A DNA stretch of 64,000 bases, taken from NCBI GenBank assembly GCA_021323375.2, contig JAJPCT020000016.1:85571-149570 (forward strand). The letters run 5' to 3'. Below are positions 33,151-41,632 of this stretch, piece by piece. The DNA comes from Candidatus Wolframiiraptor gerlachensis. Its GTDB lineage: Archaea > Thermoproteota > Nitrososphaeria_A > Caldarchaeales > Wolframiiraptoraceae. A program made the position numbers and the translations under genes. Every line of letters begins with the position of its first letter. The stretch's first letter is position 1. The notes under the pieces are model-generated. The model had not been told where the DNA came from and did no database searches. It worked only from the letters and a program-made list of their open reading frames with translations.

Positions 33151-34284
33151 ATGCGGGGCTCGCCTTTAATAGAGGGGCCGGAGCTGGCTCGAGCCGGGAG
33201 GCTGGCGTGGATGCAACATGATGACCTAGCCGACAAGCTCATCGAGATCTTCGGGGTCAGGGTTGATCTCACGGAGGATGTCGATGTTGAGGGGCTGTCT
33301 CCGGGGAGCAGGGTTTACAGGGTTAAGGGCTTCCCGAGTAACTGCGAGGTCTATATACTTGACTGCGAGGCTGGGAGGGAGATAGCATGCCATCCACATA
33401 TAGTTGGTGAGAGGCTGGCCGAGCTAGCCCTCCTCTGCGCGAGGGATGCTGCTAAGGCGATTATCGAGTTAACCAGCATCAACGAATATGGTAAGGAGGC
33501 TATTGTCTTTGAGCACGTCTTGAGGGCGGCGCCCGGCTACAGGCTTCACGAGGCGCTTAGAGAGTCTGGTATCGGATTCAGGGAGGTCTGGATAAGGCCG
33601 CGCTATGTGATCCCATCATATCGGGCTCATCATGCCGCGGATGAGAGGAGGATAGAGATAATCTATGAGGATTTCTCGGAGCTTCCAAGGAGAGAGCTAT
33701 TGATGATCCTAAAGCCTGATACTGAGGCAAGCGGCAGAACTGGGAAGGCGTCGCTGGAGAGATTGGCCGAGGTCGCCGAGGAGAAGAACTCCGCGCTCGA
33801 GGAGCTCATAGTCTATGGATTCATCTCGATCGACGGGCTCAAGACAATATATGAGACTGCATCGAGCATCGGGTTCAGGAGGACATACTTCTTCGCGATC
33901 GGTAACCTGACAGCCCTCTGCCACAACCTCTATGACATGCCATTATATGGCCCTGATGAGAGCTATTACTCGGAGAAGAGGGAGCTAAGGCTGCTCGGCG
34001 GGATAACAGATTATGAGACATTCACCCGGTATATGCCCGAGTATATTCCTGGAGCTGATCAGCCTGGAGACTGGTCGGCAAGGCAGACAATCCTCTACAC
34101 AGGATATGATTATGAGCCTGGCGACATAGAGAAGCACTTAACCAATAGCATCAACCTCATCGAGAGGCTCTGGAGTATCTCAAGGAACCAAGAATGGTTT
34201 TCTGGGATTCATGAGGAGGCGATAAGGAGGGAGCTCGAGAACCTGAGAAGCATGCTCGCCAGCTACCGGGAACAGAAAAAATAG
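33151..34284 (+). CDS. Phosphoribosyltransferase-like protein paired with the AEP primase
   Basis: From the chosen ATG 33151 the product has 377 residues. Residues about 170-230 read IIYEDFSELP, then MILKPDTEASGRTGKASLER (190-197 DTEASGRT resembles the PRPP loop), then ALEELIVYGFISIDGLKTIY, in the order expected for a type I PRTase fold. The N-terminal part has GPELARAGRLAWMQHDDLAD. The C-terminal part is charged and helical with no recognised domain. The family is unknown to me; the PRTase call is from motif pattern only. Upstream GTG 33091 would overlap the primase gene by 47 nt. Close coupling suggests a shared pathway. Confidence 0.5.
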   Translation: MRGSPLIEGPELARAGRLAWMQHDDLADKLIEIFGVRVDLTEDVDVEGLSPGSRVYRVKGFPSNCEVYILDCEAGREIACHPHIVGERLAELALLCARDAAKAIIELTSINEYGKEAIVFEHVLRAAPGYRLHEALRESGIGFREVWIRPRYVIPSYRAHHAADERRIEIIYEDFSELPRRELLMILKPDTEASGRTGKASLERLAEVAEEKNSALEELIVYGFISIDGLKTIYETASSIGFRRTYFFAIGNLTALCHNLYDMPLYGPDESYYSEKRELRLLGGITDYETFTRYMPEYIPGADQPGDWSARQTILYTGYDYEPGDIEKHLTNSINLIERLWSISRNQEWFSGIHEEAIRRELENLRSMLASYREQKK

Positions 34285-34299
34285 ATGTGGGTGCGCGGC

Positions 34300-34482
34300 C
34301 TATCCCATTATCGGGGCCGCTGAGGCCTCCTTAAGCTCCGCGCCCCCGCCACCTATCTTGAAGATCCGCCCCGAGGAGAGCTTTACTAGAACCGCTCCAC
34401 ACTCGAGGCACTTGAAGTAATAATTGTAACCCTCATAAGCCTTCTGAGCACCAAGATAAATGAGACGAGTATGATTACACAT
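34300..34482 (-). CDS. Small zinc-ribbon-like protein, 60 residues
   Basis: MCNHTRLIYLGAQKAYEGYN and YYFKCLECGAVLVKLSSGRI give Cys2, His4, Cys25 and Cys28, a plausible zinc site, followed by a Gly-rich tail (GGGGAELKEASAAPIMG). Small proteins of this kind are common in archaea and mostly uncharacterised. The gene converges on the PRTase-like gene 15 bp away. Confidence 0.55.
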   Translation of the reverse strand: MCNHTRLIYLGAQKAYEGYNYYFKCLECGAVLVKLSSGRIFKIGGGGAELKEASAAPIMG

Positions 34483-34579
34483 CCCAATACATAGTATGCG
34501 AAGTCTAAGTTATATGCCTTGTGAGCACATATTCGTAAAAGTGACGGGCTGAAAAAGCTCCAAGGAGGAGGTAGATCTT

Positions 34580-35536
34580 ATATCTCCCGCGGGCGAGTTG
34601 TTTCACGATTTGAAAGTTCTAGTGACTGGTGTTGCCGGATTCATAGGCTCTCATCTCTGTCGAAGGCTTCTCGATCTCGGGATAGAGGTTCATGGATTGG
34701 ATAATTTGAGCAGGGGGTTTGCTGAGAGAGTTAAAGATCTCGAGGATGCCGGCATGGTTTTATATAGGGCTGATGTCAGGAATTGGGCCATAGTGCATGA
34801 AATACTGCATCGCGTCAAGCCCGATGGCATCATGCATCTAGCCGCGCTAATCAGCGTTGAGGAGAGCATCAGGATGCCGGGGCTATACATGGAGGTTAAC
34901 GCCGAGGGTACTAGAAATCTCGTGAGGGCCGCGAGTAGGGCCGGCGTGAGGAAATTCATCTATGCGAGCAGCGCAGCGGTCTATGGCAATCCCGTCAAGC
35001 TCCCAATAACCGAGGATCATCCAACAAGCCCCCTCTCACCCTATGGCCTCTCAAAGCTGAAGGGGGAACGATATGTAGCATCTGAGTTCATAGGAGAGGA
35101 GAAGCCCGTGATACTTAGGATCTTCAACGTCTATGGACCTGGTCAAAATCCAGAGTACGCTGGCGTCATAACGAGGTTCATAGAGAGGCTGAGCAGAGGC
35201 GAGCCGCCGATAATATTCGGCGATGGATGCCAGACGAGAGACTTTATCCATGTTGATGATGTAGTTGAGGCATTCATAAGATCGCTCGACGTGTCTATCG
35301 ATGAGGTGCTCGTGGCTAATATCGGGTCTGGCAGGCCAGTCAAGATCATCGAGCTAGCCCGCATGATGATCAGGCTATATGGCCTGGATCTTGAGCCGGT
35401 TCACGCGCCGCCGAGGCCGGGCGATATAAGAGATAGTTACGCCGACATATCTAGGGCTAGGAGGATTCTTGGCTGGAGCCCGAGGATAGGTCTTGAGGAA
35501 GGGCTGCAGAGAATCATCCATGGAGAAGACCTATAA
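34580..35536 (+). CDS. NAD-dependent sugar nucleotide epimerase (UDP-glucose 4-epimerase family)
   Basis: The extended SDR protein has VTGVAGFIGSHLCRRLLDLG (Rossmann GxxGxxG), MHLAALISVEESIRMP, YASSAAVYGNPVKLPITEDH, SPYGLSKLKGERY with the catalytic Tyr-Lys pair, RIFNVYGPGQNP and FGDGCQTRDFIHVDDVVEA. It probably interconverts UDP-Glc/UDP-Gal or UDP-glucuronate for surface glycans or N-glycosylation. The nearest standard start is TTG at 34598, but the strong GGAGGAGGT at 34564-34572 is correctly spaced for an in-frame ATA at 34580, six codons upstream; I annotate from there with reservation. Confidence 0.88.
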   Translation: MSPAGELFHDLKVLVTGVAGFIGSHLCRRLLDLGIEVHGLDNLSRGFAERVKDLEDAGMVLYRADVRNWAIVHEILHRVKPDGIMHLAALISVEESIRMPGLYMEVNAEGTRNLVRAASRAGVRKFIYASSAAVYGNPVKLPITEDHPTSPLSPYGLSKLKGERYVASEFIGEEKPVILRIFNVYGPGQNPEYAGVITRFIERLSRGEPPIIFGDGCQTRDFIHVDDVVEAFIRSLDVSIDEVLVANIGSGRPVKIIELARMMIRLYGLDLEPVHAPPRPGDIRDSYADISRARRILGWSPRIGLEEGLQRIIHGEDL

Positions 35537-35566
35537 TTAGTGATCTTGCTTACCATGCGCTAGGCT

Positions 35567-36139
35567 ATGAGGATTGGTGTTGGCTCGATGAACGAGGTTA
35601 AGATTGAGGCTGTGAAGATATGTTTTGAAAGGTTCTTTGGAGGCGCGGATATAGTTCCAGTCTCGGTTGAAGTTCCCCCTCAGCCCATCGGCTTCGCGGA
35701 GACTCTTAGGGGGGCGGTACTCAGGGCGCTGAAGGCCCTAGAGGGGGCGGATGCGGATCTTGGGATCGGCATAGAGGCCGGGCTTATTAGGATCCCGCAT
35801 ACCATAACTGGATACGCTGACCAGCATATATGCGCAATAATAGATGCTGATGAGAGGGTTACGCTGGGCTTCAGCATGATGCTCGAGTTCCCCGAGATTG
35901 TTGTGAGGAGGATATTGAGTGGGCAGGCGAGGGAGGCTGAGGAGGTGATGGAGGAGATCTCGGGGATAAGGGAGATCGGGCGCAAGGGTGGGGCGGTCGG
36001 ATACCTGACAAGAGATCATGTAAGGAGGATAGATCTATGCATACAGGCCATTACATCGGCGCTCATCCCGAGGCTGAACCCACAGCTTTACAACATCAGC
36101 TGGCCGAGAGCCGGCGACATCCTAGGCAAGATGCCCTAA
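35567..36139 (+). CDS. Inosine/xanthosine triphosphatase (DUF84/YjjX family)
   Basis: The 190-residue product shows the family pattern: IGVGSMNEVKIEAVKICFER, VPVSVEVPPQPIGFAETLRG, ADADLGIGIEAGLIRIPHT and GRKGGAVGYLTRDHVRRI. These enzymes hydrolyse ITP and XTP to keep deaminated purines out of nucleic acids, an activity useful at high temperature. It lies 30 bp after the epimerase gene in the same orientation. Confidence 0.88.
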   Translation: MRIGVGSMNEVKIEAVKICFERFFGGADIVPVSVEVPPQPIGFAETLRGAVLRALKALEGADADLGIGIEAGLIRIPHTITGYADQHICAIIDADERVTLGFSMMLEFPEIVVRRILSGQAREAEEVMEEISGIREIGRKGGAVGYLTRDHVRRIDLCIQAITSALIPRLNPQLYNISWPRAGDILGKMP

Positions 36140-36249
36140 CCGCATCCCTCCCCGAGATATGTTGGAGGAGCTTGGAATAGGATCATGGATATAAACATTT
36201 GATCATAAGTATAATTTTTGGTTATTGGCAGCGGCTGCTAGGAGCTGGA

Positions 36250-36684
36250 ATGAAGAGGATAATCGTCATGTCGATTAAGCCGAAGTTCGGCTATAGGATT
36301 CTTAAGGGTAGGAAGAAATTTGAGCTCAGGAAGCATTGTAATCAGGATAGGATTCGGACTGGCGATATGATCTTCCTCTACTTCTCCTATCCTGTGAGGG
36401 CTATTCTCTGCATGTTTAGGGCTGGCAGGGTTTATGAGGGAACTAGGGATGAGCTTAGGAGCATCGCCGAGAAGTTCAGGAATAATGGCCTCGGCGATGA
36501 GGACTGGACATATCTTGATGCTAAGAAGCCTGGGATGATGATAGAGGTTAGGAGCCCGGTCCGCATCCGGAGGATAACCCTTGAGAGGCTTAGGGAGGGC
36601 TTCGGCTTCGAGCCTCCGGTGAGCTATAGGATCCTCAAGCCTGATGAGCCCCTCTACAAGTATCTCGCAAGGCGCATCCATTAA
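36250..36684 (+). CDS. ASCH-domain protein
   Basis: The 144-residue product reads MKRIIVMSIKPKFGYRILKG, KFELRKHCNQDRIRTGDMIF, LYFSYPVRAILCMFRAGRV, then PVRIRRITLERLREGF. The K-P-x-x-x-x-x-I-L-x-G-x-K-x-x-E-x-R core is typical of ASCH/PUA-like domains that bind RNA or modified bases. It directly precedes the ABC-GNAT fusion gene (gap about 35 bp); this pairing suggests functional coupling, possibly in translation or RNA modification. The upstream TTG-type extension from 36199 is hydrophobic and unlikely. Confidence 0.75.
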   Translation: MKRIIVMSIKPKFGYRILKGRKKFELRKHCNQDRIRTGDMIFLYFSYPVRAILCMFRAGRVYEGTRDELRSIAEKFRNNGLGDEDWTYLDAKKPGMMIEVRSPVRIRRITLERLREGFGFEPPVSYRILKPDEPLYKYLARRIH

Positions 36685-36718
36685 CTCTTATCTATTAGCT
36701 TCTCCAAGCACTTATTCA

Positions 36719-38626
36719 ATGAGCCTTAAGGCTCATGTAAAGGAGGTTTTCATCGACGAGTATGCGTATAGGTGGCGGGGGCATCTTGTCATCGAGAATT
36801 TCACGCTCCTTCTCCCGGGCTTTATTGCTCAATGGTTTAAGCCCGGTGATGTTGTTGAGCTTGAGCTGCTTAGCGAGCCTCATAGGCTTAATGGCGTGAA
36901 TTTGCTGACTCCACAGGATTTCAGGCTTAGGAGGGTTTGGGAGAATGATGTTATCGAGGTCTGGCCTCTCCATAGCAGGGTTTATGAGCATAGGGGTAGG
37001 AGGGTTCTCGCGAGGGAGGCTTACCTTGAGGAGGATTATGTAGCGATAGCCGAGCTTGAGCAATATCATTACGCCTCCGAGAAGGAGCTTGTCGCTATAT
37101 GGAAGTGCCCGATATGCGGTGAGCTTGCTGAGGCGAATGCGCAGCCGAAGTGCCGCAGATGCAGCGCGGCCATGAAGATCCAAGAGATTAAGGGAAGCAT
37201 ACCGCCATCCAGGTTCCTCGTCCTCGAGCTCTTGGACGCGAAGCCCTATGAACCAAGAATCATAGGATATGTCAGGGTTGATACGCCGGTCCCATTAATG
37301 CATAGGAGGATCGAGACTGAGGGTGGTAAGGTCTTGGTCGAGAGGGAGGTTAGGGAGAAGGTCTTCCCCTTGAACTGGATTCATCCGACATTCTGGCCGA
37401 GGGCCTATAAGGACTTCGAGACCTTGATGGAGAGGTATCGGGAGCTTAGGATGCTGTATAGCCCTAGGCTCGCCAAGAAACTTGTCGCTGATGAGAGGGC
37501 CGCGATGATCGCTAACGTGGATACGGCGGCGGCGAGGATAGCTAGGGTCGTGATACACCCGGACTTCAGGGGCGATGGTATTGGTGTCCTGGCCGTGAGA
37601 GCGGTTGTTGAATGGATTCAGGAGCGTAGGATACCGGAGATGAAGAGGAGGAAGCATCTTGTTGAGGCGATAGCTCAGATGGCTAGGTACAATCCATTCT
37701 TCGAGCGGGCTGGCTTCATCTACCTATGGGATACGGCTGGTGGAAGACCAGTCCTCTTCTACCCATTATCAGAGGAGGCTCGGAAAAGGATTGAGGATTT
37801 CCTTTCGAGGGATAAGTATGCCTCGAGACATGGTGGTAGGCTGTATAGATCGAGGATTAGCAGGGTTCAGCCCCTCTCAGGACCAATAGTTATTCGCAGG
37901 ATCTCGAAGACCTATAGGAGTGTTCTCGATCTCTCGGCTCTAAGCCCGGCTATGAGGGACGTCCTGAAGGCCTTCGGGGTTGAGAGGAGGATAATCGAGA
38001 GGGCGATAATCAGGGATCTCGATCTCGAGATTAAGCCTGGCGAGATCGTCGCTGTTGTCGGGATCTCTGGGGCTGGCAAGACGACGCTCCTTAGAATATT
38101 GATAGGGGCATGTGCTAGGCTTGAGGAGGAGAGGTATAGGCCTAGTGAGGGCGAGGTGAGGGTGCCCGATAATGTTAGGCTCTCATGTATGCTTCCGGGG
38201 GAGATTGAGCCCATGTTCGGCGAGGAGACTATTCTCGAGCATATAGCATCTAAGGCGGGTGATGTTCAAGCGGCTCTCGAGCTTCTCAGCATAATGGGGA
38301 TAAGCGATGCTGTCCTCTATCGGGCTAGATATGGCGAGCTCTCCACAGGGCAGAAGGAGAGGGTTAAGCTAGCGAGCCTATTGGCGGAGATGCCGAACCT
38401 GCTTATCGTCGATGAATTTGCTGCACACCTTGACATGGAGACCGCTAGGAGGATAGCGAGGAGGATCACCAGGCTTGCTAGAAGCATAGGATTAACGATG
38501 ATCCTGAGCATTCATAGGGCTGAGCTCTTGGAGGAGCTTGAGCCCGACAAGATACTCCATGTCGGCTATGGCAGGGTCTACGTGGAGGATAGGGGATCAG
38601 CTCCTCCCATCGCCCCCTCCTCATAG
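36719..38626 (+). CDS. Zinc-ribbon/GNAT/ABC ATPase fusion protein (COG2401-like)
   Basis: The 635-residue soluble protein has an N-terminal beta domain, a zinc ribbon (CPICGE and CRRC, about residues 130-148), a GNAT acetyltransferase-like domain (ARIARVVIHPDFRGDGIGVL, about 285-355), and a C-terminal ABC ATPase with Walker A VVGISGAGKTTLL, signature LSTGQKERVKLASL and Walker B LLIVDEFAAHLD. There are no membrane helices. COG2401 in archaea has this same ATPase-acetyltransferase fusion; its substrate is unknown. The chosen start (MSLKAHVKEVF) avoids overlap with the ASCH gene. A role on ribosomes or RNA is a guess from the soluble ABC and zinc-ribbon parts. Confidence 0.8.
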   Translation: MSLKAHVKEVFIDEYAYRWRGHLVIENFTLLLPGFIAQWFKPGDVVELELLSEPHRLNGVNLLTPQDFRLRRVWENDVIEVWPLHSRVYEHRGRRVLAREAYLEEDYVAIAELEQYHYASEKELVAIWKCPICGELAEANAQPKCRRCSAAMKIQEIKGSIPPSRFLVLELLDAKPYEPRIIGYVRVDTPVPLMHRRIETEGGKVLVEREVREKVFPLNWIHPTFWPRAYKDFETLMERYRELRMLYSPRLAKKLVADERAAMIANVDTAAARIARVVIHPDFRGDGIGVLAVRAVVEWIQERRIPEMKRRKHLVEAIAQMARYNPFFERAGFIYLWDTAGGRPVLFYPLSEEARKRIEDFLSRDKYASRHGGRLYRSRISRVQPLSGPIVIRRISKTYRSVLDLSALSPAMRDVLKAFGVERRIIERAIIRDLDLEIKPGEIVAVVGISGAGKTTLLRILIGACARLEEERYRPSEGEVRVPDNVRLSCMLPGEIEPMFGEETILEHIASKAGDVQAALELLSIMGISDAVLYRARYGELSTGQKERVKLASLLAEMPNLLIVDEFAAHLDMETARRIARRITRLARSIGLTMILSIHRAELLEELEPDKILHVGYGRVYVEDRGSAPPIAPSS

Positions 38627-38711
38627 CACATGTGCTCGGAGAAGGACGTGCTCATCATCCCCATAAGGCTGAAGAATCTCGTCGGATAAAGAAATTATGC
38701 CTCGCCCGGGC

Positions 38712-39674
38712 TTATATCGCGAGCTTCTCCGCGAGCTTGAGTATCTCTATATTGAGCGGCTTCTGATTACTGCATGCCTCCTCCAAGCTTATCGAGGTTA
38801 TCCTCCCGCCCTGTATCCCGACGACCCTGCTCCTCTCACCATCAAGTAGAAGCTCTATCGCCTTCTCAGCGAATACCGATGCGAGGTGCCTGCTTCTCGC
38901 GGTCGGGCTCCCACCCCTCTGAACATACCCGAGAATGCTCACCCTAACCTCCACCCCAACCTTCCTCTCTATTGCCTCGGCGAGCTCATGCGTCTTACCA
39001 ACACCCTCGGCGATCACTATTATACTCGATCTCTTACCCCTAGCCGCATCCCTCCGGAGCTTCTCGAGGACGGCGTCCTCATTATATGGGATCTCTGGGA
39101 CAAGAATTACCTCCGCCCCGGCAGTCAACCCCACCTCGGCTGCGAGGAACCCCCTATTCCTCCCCATGACCTCGACGATGAAAGTCCTCTCGAGAGATAC
39201 CGCTGTATCCCTTATCTTGTTTATCTCGGTTAGCGCTGTGTTCACAGCCGTGTCGAAGCCTATCGTCTCATCAGTCCCATAGACATCGTTGTCTATTGAT
39301 GCTGGTAGGGCTATTATCGCCGCATCCGTCAGCTTGCTTAGCTCGAGCGCCCCTCTTATCGAGCCATCACCGCCTATTACGATTAGGCCGTCGAGACTGT
39401 CCTCGGCTAGGCTCCTCGCAGCCCTCTCGAGGCCCTCCCTAGTCTTGAACTCGGGGCACCTGCTAGTCTTCAGTATCGTGCCGCCTAGGTGAAGTATTCC
39501 GCTAACCGCCCTGGGATCAAGCACGATATACTCGTTCCGTATCACGCCAGTCCATCCCCTCTCGAACCCGATTACCTCCATATTGTTCCAGGCCGCGAGC
39601 CTCGCAACAGCTCTGATGGCGGCATTCATACCCGGCGCATCGCCACCACTCGTGACGACGCCGATCCTCCTCAA
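38712..39674 (-). CDS. pfkA: 6-phosphofructokinase, PfkA family (ATP-type signature)
   Basis: The 320-residue enzyme has VTSGGDAPGMNAAIRAVARL, GGDGSIRGALEL (101-112; Gly rather than Asp in GGDGS favours ATP over PPi), ALPASIDNDVYGTDETIGFD (no Lys before the IDND, also ATP-type), VEVMGRNRGFLAAE and LGYVQRGGSPTARSRHLASV. It phosphorylates fructose 6-phosphate. Most hyperthermophilic archaea use ADP-dependent or PPi-type enzymes, so an ATP-signature PfkA is of interest. It is separated by 24 bp from the downstream end of the co-directional protease gene, so they are likely co-transcribed. Confidence 0.9.
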   Translation of the reverse strand: MRRIGVVTSGGDAPGMNAAIRAVARLAAWNNMEVIGFERGWTGVIRNEYIVLDPRAVSGILHLGGTILKTSRCPEFKTREGLERAARSLAEDSLDGLIVIGGDGSIRGALELSKLTDAAIIALPASIDNDVYGTDETIGFDTAVNTALTEINKIRDTAVSLERTFIVEVMGRNRGFLAAEVGLTAGAEVILVPEIPYNEDAVLEKLRRDAARGKRSSIIVIAEGVGKTHELAEAIERKVGVEVRVSILGYVQRGGSPTARSRHLASVFAEKAIELLLDGERSRVVGIQGGRITSISLEEACSNQKPLNIEILKLAEKLAI

Positions 39675-39698
39675 GCCATATCCACGCCTCCCCGGCTA

Positions 39699-40568
39699 CT
39701 ACCTCTGCTGCTCACCCCTCCGGGTTCTCGGCGGAGCATATGGCGCCGGCACATACTCGACGCTCGGCCTGATCGCGGCTGGCTGTGGATAGAGCTCCAT
39801 GAGCTGATAGACCTCGGCTGGGATCTCGGTCTTAACCGGTATCCCGAGGCTCCTAGCTTCCTCGACCGTTATCGGGTAGTCATGCGTCCATCTACCCTCA
39901 ACCATGGTCCTCGCTATCTCCCTCGCCTTCTCCTCCCCAAACTTATCCCTTAGGAGTTTGTAGACGAGATCCTCCATTTGCCTCATGGCCTTCTCCGCGA
40001 TATCTGCGAGGAGTAGATACTCCTCTCGAACCTTATCCCTGCCCTTCTCATTCACGACCTTCAATATTGAGGCGGCCGGGATAGCGCCATGCCTCGGATC
40101 GCTTATCTGCGGGTCAACCGGGCCGAGCACGGCATTCGCATCCATCCAGATCTCATCCGCCGCTAGGGCTATCAACGTCCCGCCACTCATGGCGTAATGC
40201 GGTATAATCGCTATCTTCTTCGCCTTATGCTCCTTCAGGGCCAAGGCTATCTGAGCCGCCGCGAGGACAAGCCCTCCAGGCGTATGAATTATGATTGCTA
40301 TAGGCATGTCTGGCGGCGTCATCCTAATCGCCCTAAGCACATGCTCCGAGTCCTCGATATCGATATAGCGGTAGAATGGTATCCCGAAGAGGCCTATCCT
40401 CTCCTGCCTATGGATCAGCGTTACAACCCTGCACCCCAGCTTATGCTCAAGCTTCCTGATCAAGCCGAGCCTAGCACCCTGAAGAGCCTTCAGCCTATAC
40501 TGTGGCCAGAGGAAGATCAATAATAGGAGGAAGAGCCAGAAGAGGATCCCGATATCAAACCCATTCAT
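39699..40568 (-). CDS. Membrane-bound SDH-family serine protease (Clp fold, DUF114)
   Basis: One N-terminal membrane helix (GILFWLFLLLLIFLWPQYRL) is followed by a ClpP/crotonase-fold domain: PIAIIIHTPGGLVLAAAQIA (oxyanion Gly-Gly at 98-99), IIPHYAMSGGTLIALAADEI (nucleophile Ser128) and GPVDPQISDP. The C-terminus is Pro-rich. This is the archaeal SDH serine proteinase family, thought to act in membrane-protein quality control. The protein is 289 residues, of normal length. Confidence 0.85.
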   Translation of the reverse strand: MNGFDIGILFWLFLLLLIFLWPQYRLKALQGARLGLIRKLEHKLGCRVVTLIHRQERIGLFGIPFYRYIDIEDSEHVLRAIRMTPPDMPIAIIIHTPGGLVLAAAQIALALKEHKAKKIAIIPHYAMSGGTLIALAADEIWMDANAVLGPVDPQISDPRHGAIPAASILKVVNEKGRDKVREEYLLLADIAEKAMRQMEDLVYKLLRDKFGEEKAREIARTMVEGRWTHDYPITVEEARSLGIPVKTEIPAEVYQLMELYPQPAAIRPSVEYVPAPYAPPRTRRGEQQR

Positions 40569-40722
40569 AGCATAAGTAAGGCCATGCCACTAGTAATATC
40601 TCTTTCGCCGCCTTATGCAAGTTCCAGATCTGGAAGTATTTTGAGATTTGCTTGTGTAAATTTTATAGGATTATTGAGGATTATTGAGCGGCAGTCTTAT
40701 AAGCATGTCATATTAAGCCATA

Positions 40723-41082
40723 ATGAGATTAATGTCGTATGGAGGGCGTTTCGAGAGCCTTCTTGGAAGGCGCGTTACCCAGATTATGCGGCCAGTGCTT
40801 GAAGCACTTCTCGGTAAAGCTGGACTAAGAGTTTTGGAATATCATCTTGAAAAACTCCTTCAGGAAGATCCGTATAGCGTTCTATGCAATGAGCCTCATC
40901 GCTTCTACCTCGCGGTGAAAAGCGTCTTCGGACAGGGAGCGGATATGATGATACGTATCATGGCTAAGAAGATGATCGAGGAAGGAGTTCTCGAAGCTTC
41001 CGATCCAAGCGAATTCCTAGAGGCCCTTAAAGATCAGCAGAAGGGGCGGGAAAAACTACTGAAGATGCTTAGACTTCTCTAA
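40723..41082 (+). CDS. Hypothetical helical protein, 119 residues (NitrOD5-like pattern)
   Basis: The product is helical with ALLGKAGLRVLEYHLEKLLQ, DPYSVLCNEPHRFYLAVKSV and FGQGADMMIRIMAKKMIEEG. The order (helix, E-P-x-x-F-x-x-x-x-x-x-x-F-G-x-G-A, helix) recalls small archaeal proteins with a NitrOD5 domain, but similarity is weak. It is divergent from the SDH protease gene. Function is unknown. Confidence 0.5.
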   Translation: MRLMSYGGRFESLLGRRVTQIMRPVLEALLGKAGLRVLEYHLEKLLQEDPYSVLCNEPHRFYLAVKSVFGQGADMMIRIMAKKMIEEGVLEASDPSEFLEALKDQQKGREKLLKMLRLL

Positions 41083-41164
41083 CAATTCTCACTACACAAT
41101 AGCATACTCGGGAGATAAAATCGGGATAACAAGCCTTTATTCGCCTTAGAAATTGGTGGTGTGA

Positions 41165-41254
41165 AGCCCCGGCCGGGATTTGAACCCGGGACCAACGGCT
41201 TTCTAGCCAAGAGTGGATACAAGGCCGCCGCTCTGCCGGCTGAGCTACCGGGGC
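41165..41254 (-). tRNA. tRNA-Thr (TGT) with a 17-nt canonical intron
   Basis: On the minus strand the acceptor GCCCCGG pairs with CCGGGGC, with discriminator T as in archaeal tRNA-Thr. The D-arm is GCTC/GAGC, the anticodon stem GCGGC/GCCGT, and the T-arm CCGGG-TTCAAAT-CCCGG. The loop is CTTGTA with anticodon TGT, then an intron of 17 nt (TCCACTCTTGGCTAGAA) between positions 37 and 38, the usual archaeal site. CCA is not encoded. Confidence 0.9.
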
Positions 41255-41346
41255 CCCTTCTGAGACGCAAAAATCATCCTTAATAACCTTAAAGCATTAG
41301 GAGCGTCTGTAAAGCTAAAAGCTAGCATGCTATCGGATCATGGACG

Positions 41347-41452
41347 GGGGCCGTGGTCTAGCTTGGTTATGATTCGCGGCTTGGGCCCGCGAGGTCCTGG
41401 GTTCAATCGGCCTTCCCGGCTGAGGAGGCCGGAACAGATCCCAGCGGCCCCA
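41347..41452 (+). tRNA. tRNA-Pro (TGG) with a T-loop intron
   Basis: The acceptor GGGGCCG pairs with CGGCCCC, and discriminator A follows. The anticodon stem CGCGG/CCGCG encloses CTTGGGC with anticodon TGG (41382-41384). The T-stem CTGGG (41397-41401) pairs with CCCAG (41440-41444), but 38 nt lie between them instead of 7, so about 31 nt within the T-loop must be an intron. Its core can fold as CGGCCT/AGGCCG. Introns at such non-canonical sites are known from Thermoproteales and some other archaeal lineages. Confidence 0.88.
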
Positions 41453-41632
41453 CATCACCTTAAAACCTGCATGTTATGACAGGCTGTATGAGAGCATGTT
41501 TGTTGTTTTGAGCAATTTTGCGCCTTGGCTATTTTCGAAGATGCGTCTTTTGCATGGATAAATAGAAGTCCTTAAAGGCTGGAGGTTATCGAGCTGGGGT
41601 AGGGGGAGCTTCAGCTGGAGTTGTGAGGATAG

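Noticed and set aside
38631..38690. 19-codon ORF after the ABC-GNAT gene
   Set aside because: No supporting signal; probably chance.
41079..41270. 63-codon minus-strand ORF
   Set aside because: It overlaps the tRNA-Thr gene completely.
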